A stretch of 57,918 bases of DNA. Source: Flavobacteriaceae bacterium (GTDB lineage Bacteria; Bacteroidota; Bacteroidia; Flavobacteriales; Flavobacteriaceae). Below the pieces are notes generated by a model. That model ran no database searches. It was not told where the DNA came from and was given only the letters and a program-made list of their open reading frames with translations. The DNA is taken from positions 1-57,918 of the forward strand of contig JALSLK010000041.1 of NCBI GenBank assembly GCA_026988355.1. Reading direction: 5' to 3'. Positions 54,723 through 57,918 of the stretch are shown one piece after another (the first letter of the stretch is position 1; the number at the start of each line of letters is the position of its first letter). A program made the position numbers and the translations under genes.

Positions 54723-57689
54723 ATGAAAAAGAAGAAAAATTTACTCCTAATATTGATTGTGCTATTTTCTATTTCTGGTTTTGGACAAAAAAATCCACTT
54801 CTGGTAACAGATAGTATTGCACAGAAAAAATGGACGGATAGCATTTTATCTCGAATGACAATTGACCAAAAAATCGGACAATTGTTTATGTTGGCTGCAT
54901 ATAGTAATAAGGATAAAAAACATACAGATTATATTGAAAGTGTCATTAAAAAGTATGAGATTGGCGGTTTAATTTTTATGCAAGGTACACCAGAAAAACA
55001 AATAAAATGGAACAATAAATACCAAGCGAGTTCTAAAGTACCTTTGCTTATTGCTTTTGATGGAGAGTGGGGATTAGACATGCGATTGCAAAAAACCTAT
55101 AGGTTTCCTTGGAATATGACACTTGGAGCAATTAGAGATAATAAATTAATTGAAGCTTTTGGAAAAAGAGTAGGAGAGCAATGTAAACGAATGGGAATTC
55201 ATGTAAATTTTGCACCAGTAGTTGATATTAATACCAATCCTAAAAATCCAATTATTGGAAATCGTTCTTTTGGAGAAAATAAGTATAATGTGGCTACTAA
55301 ATCTGTAGCATTTACCAAAGGATTACAAGGCGAAAATGTTATGGCTTGTGCCAAACATTTTCCTGGACATGGAGATACAAGTTCCGATTCTCATAAGATG
55401 TTACCAACCGTTACATTTAGTGCAGAAAGAATAGATTCTATTGAATTATATCCGTACAAAGAATTGTTTAAAAATGGAATTGGTAGTATTATGGCAGCAC
55501 ATTTGAGTGTGCCAAGTTTAGAGAAAAATAGTAAATTACCTACATCTTTATCTCATACGGTTTTAACCGATTTGTTAAAAAATAAAATGCAATTTAAAGG
55601 ATTAATTTTTACAGATGCTTTAAATATGAAAGGTGTTTCAGAATTTGTGGAAGAATCTTTAGAAACAACAAGTGCTCAAAGACTTGTAGATAATGTTGGT
55701 AAAGTAGATTTAAAGGCATTCATTGCAGGAAATGATGTGTTGCTTTTTTCTGAAAATGTAGGTGCTGCGATTAAACAAATTAAAAAAGCATTAAAAAACA
55801 AAACACTTTCAGAAGCACGAATTGAAGAGTCTGTTCGTAAAATTTTAAATGCAAAATACTGGTGTGGTTTACAAAACTACAAACCAATACAATTAGATAA
55901 TGTTGTAAATGACTTAAATACAATTGAAGATAAAATTTTACATCATACGTTAATTAAAAATGCAATTACTTTAGTTCAAAATGAGCATATTATTTTTCCG
56001 ATACGAGATTTGGTAAAAAATAAAATAGCATATATAAAATTAGGAGATGCAGACAATACAACTTTTATAAATAGATTAGGAGATTATGCAGAAGTAGATG
56101 TTATTTCTGCTAAAACAATAAAAGAGTTGCTAAAAAAATTAAAGAATTACAATAAAGTAATTATTGGGTTTCATAAATCGAATGCTAGTCCTTGGAAAAA
56201 TTACCATTTTAATAAAGAAGAATTAAAATGGTTACAAAAAATTGCTAAAAATAAACGTGTTATTTTAGATGTTTTTGCAAGTCCGTACGCTTTGCTTGAT
56301 ATTGCTAATTTTAAAAATATAGAAGCTGTGTTATTGTCGTATCAAAATTCAGAAATATCACAAGACATTTCTGCGCAGATGATTTTTGGAGCAATTGGAA
56401 CTAATGGAAAGTTACCAGTTAATATTGGTGTTAATTTTAGTGAAGGTTTTGGTTTGCGTTCTGCAAATTTAATGCGTTTAAATTTTGGATATCCAGAAGA
56501 AGTAGCAATGAATTCAGTAACCTTAGAAAAAATTGATTCTATAGCAAAACTTGTTATAAACCAAAAAATGGCTCCTGGAATGCAAGTATTAGTTTCTAGA
56601 TATGGAAAAATTATTTTTAGAAAGAATTATGGATTTTATACCGATAAAAAAGAAAGAAAAGTCTCCGATGAGAGTATGTATGATTTAGCTTCAGTAACTA
56701 AAATATTGGGAGCTACATCTATGATAATGAAAGCAGAAGAAGAAGCTAAATTTGATATTAAAAATACTTTAGGCGAAATTATGCCTTGGTTAAAAGGATC
56801 TAATAAAGATACAATTACGATTAAAGAAGCATTATCTCATAATGGTAGAATGAAAGCGTGGATTCCTTTTTATATTCAAACACTAGATTCTGTTACACAT
56901 AAGCCATTATCTAAATATTATAAAAAACAAAAAACGAAAGAATTTAGTATTAAAGTCGCTAAAGGTTTATACTTACGGAATGATTATAAAGATACCATTT
57001 TTCAGCGTATTGCAAATGCTCCACAACGCGAAAGAAAAGGATATAAATATAGTGGATTCTCATTTTATTTATTTAAAAAATATTTGGAAGAAAAATATGT
57101 TAAGCCTTTAGATGTACTTAATGATTCTTTATTTTATGCTCCTTTAGGAGCAAAAACATTAACATATAATCCATTAAATAAATTTAAGAAAGAGCAAATT
57201 GTACCTACAGAGAAAGACGATTATTATCGCAATCAGCTATTACAAGGATATGTGCATGATATGGGAGCTGCGATGCTAAATGGTGTGAGTGGAAATGCTG
57301 GATTGTTTGGAAATTCTATTGATGTTGCAAAAATGATGCAAATGTACCTTCAGAAAGGATATTATGGCGGTAAACGATATCTAAAAACAAGAACGTTGCA
57401 AAAATTTAACACGGCATATTATAAAAAAGATAGCATAAGAAGAGGTTTGGGATTTGATAAACCTCAGATTAATAAAAAAGAGAAAGCAACTTGTGATTGT
57501 GTTTCCAAAGAGAGTTTTGGACATAGTGGTTTTACAGGTACTTATACATGGGCAGACCCAGAAAGTGGTATTGTTTATGTATTTTTGTCTAATAGAGTAT
57601 ATCCAACGATGTCTAACAGAGGACTGACAACACAAAATATTCGAACCGAGGTACAACAAATAATCCAAAATGCAATTATTAAAAACTAA
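54723..57689 (+). CDS. GH3 glycosidase fused to a class C beta-lactamase-like hydrolase
   Basis: The 988-residue exported protein (signal peptide to about GQ at 22) has an N-terminal GH3 domain resembling NagZ: AKHFPGHGDTSSDSH (210-224) and candidate nucleophile Asp298 in FTDALNMKGV. After a second GH3-like region, a serine-hydrolase domain starts near 600, with SVTK (657-660) and a HSGFTGTYTW segment. Where class C enzymes have YxN this one reads YSG (774-776), so the catalytic tyrosine neighbourhood is altered. A peptidoglycan-recycling or cell-wall role is inferred. Confidence 0.9.
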   Translation: MKKKKNLLLILIVLFSISGFGQKNPLLVTDSIAQKKWTDSILSRMTIDQKIGQLFMLAAYSNKDKKHTDYIESVIKKYEIGGLIFMQGTPEKQIKWNNKYQASSKVPLLIAFDGEWGLDMRLQKTYRFPWNMTLGAIRDNKLIEAFGKRVGEQCKRMGIHVNFAPVVDINTNPKNPIIGNRSFGENKYNVATKSVAFTKGLQGENVMACAKHFPGHGDTSSDSHKMLPTVTFSAERIDSIELYPYKELFKNGIGSIMAAHLSVPSLEKNSKLPTSLSHTVLTDLLKNKMQFKGLIFTDALNMKGVSEFVEESLETTSAQRLVDNVGKVDLKAFIAGNDVLLFSENVGAAIKQIKKALKNKTLSEARIEESVRKILNAKYWCGLQNYKPIQLDNVVNDLNTIEDKILHHTLIKNAITLVQNEHIIFPIRDLVKNKIAYIKLGDADNTTFINRLGDYAEVDVISAKTIKELLKKLKNYNKVIIGFHKSNASPWKNYHFNKEELKWLQKIAKNKRVILDVFASPYALLDIANFKNIEAVLLSYQNSEISQDISAQMIFGAIGTNGKLPVNIGVNFSEGFGLRSANLMRLNFGYPEEVAMNSVTLEKIDSIAKLVINQKMAPGMQVLVSRYGKIIFRKNYGFYTDKKERKVSDESMYDLASVTKILGATSMIMKAEEEAKFDIKNTLGEIMPWLKGSNKDTITIKEALSHNGRMKAWIPFYIQTLDSVTHKPLSKYYKKQKTKEFSIKVAKGLYLRNDYKDTIFQRIANAPQRERKGYKYSGFSFYLFKKYLEEKYVKPLDVLNDSLFYAPLGAKTLTYNPLNKFKKEQIVPTEKDDYYRNQLLQGYVHDMGAAMLNGVSGNAGLFGNSIDVAKMMQMYLQKGYYGGKRYLKTRTLQKFNTAYYKKDSIRRGLGFDKPQINKKEKATCDCVSKESFGHSGFTGTYTWADPESGIVYVFLSNRVYPTMSNRGLTTQNIRTEVQQIIQNAIIKN

Positions 57690-57722
57690 TATATTATATA
57701 TCCCTTTATTAAATAATATGTC

Positions 57723-57918
57723 ATGAAAAAATTTATTTTATTACTTCTAATAATTTCATATTCTTGTAAGACAGAAATCATTACAAATTCATATAATGCC
57801 AATTATAATAATAAAAATCAAGGAGCGTCAAAAACTTTGGAAAGTTCAAATAGTACTGTTTTGTATTTTATTAGACATGCCGAGACTGTTAATGACAATA
57901 CAACATCGAATCCTAGCT
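57723..57918 (+). CDS. Histidine-phosphatase-family lipoprotein, truncated by window edge
   Basis: From the ATG at 57723 the frame stays open for 65 codons to the edge. It begins MKKFILLLLIISYSCKTE, a lipoprotein signal with Cys15, then a polar linker, and LYFIRHAETVND, the RHGE/RHAE motif of the phosphoglycerate-mutase-like histidine phosphatases with the phospho-His. It follows the GH3 fusion gene by 33 nt. Substrate and C-terminal catalytic residues lie outside the window. Confidence 0.85.
   Translation, partial: MKKFILLLLIISYSCKTEIITNSYNANYNNKNQGASKTLESSNSTVLYFIRHAETVNDNTTSNPS

Overview
The window is a piece of an AT-rich Bacteroidota chromosome, almost certainly from the family Flavobacteriaceae. 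The reasons are a SusC/SusD pair, an XrtF exosortase locus, promoters of the TAnnTTTG type, near absence of Shine-Dalgarno sequences, a str-S10-spc-alpha ribosomal cluster lacking tuf, adk and map, and zinc-free forms of S14 and L36. No phage, plasmid or CRISPR signature is visible.

Layout. 1-6268 (minus strand): a SusD-like lipoprotein (cut by the left edge), its SusC partner, and an Omp85-type outer-membrane protein. 6387-23690 (plus): one long translation supercluster from rpsL to rplQ with fusA, secY, infA and rpoA, closed by a strong terminator. Its few wide gaps carry RNA-structure candidates, notably an attenuator-like leader before rplC. 23693-28321: a monocistronic secreted unknown, then carA, eno and gltA. 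28333-32193: arginase, a decayed HD-hydrolase pseudogene, the citrulline hydrolase ctlX, the exosortase xrtF with its partner, and rnhB. 32223-37615: a siderophore/heme/B12-type ABC permease and ATPase with a small lipoprotein between them, an M28 peptidase, a DnaQ/GIY-YIG nuclease lacking a normal start codon, and a voltage-gated potassium channel. 37628-42458: a divergent Nramp-like transporter, miaA, and a minus-strand operon aroQ-idi-queD-prx-prx. 42541-44949: two small outer-membrane barrels flanking xerD. 45008-51319 (minus): pyruvate carboxylase, an S8 lipoprotein protease and an MBL hydrolase. 51413-51842: tRNA-Cys between short repeats and a MITE-like element. 52279 to the end: folB, a membrane-anchored glutamate-synthase-like flavoprotein, a Bacteroidota-specific unknown, a GH3/serine-hydrolase fusion, and the start of a histidine-phosphatase lipoprotein.

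How the genes fit together. The core is growth machinery: ribosome, EF-G, Sec translocon and RNA polymerase alpha. Central carbon metabolism (enolase, citrate synthase, pyruvate carboxylase), arginine/citrulline breakdown to ornithine and cofactor/isoprenoid steps surround it. The envelope is well represented: TonB-linked import, outer-membrane barrels, exported peroxiredoxins, lipoprotein hydrolases and an exosortase.

Most notable are the rpsJ-rplC attenuator candidate, the orphan XrtF locus, several short palindromic repeat families including a 185-bp MITE-like element, two DnaA boxes 21 bp apart upstream of xerD, and the nuclease gene whose only upstream start option is ATA.
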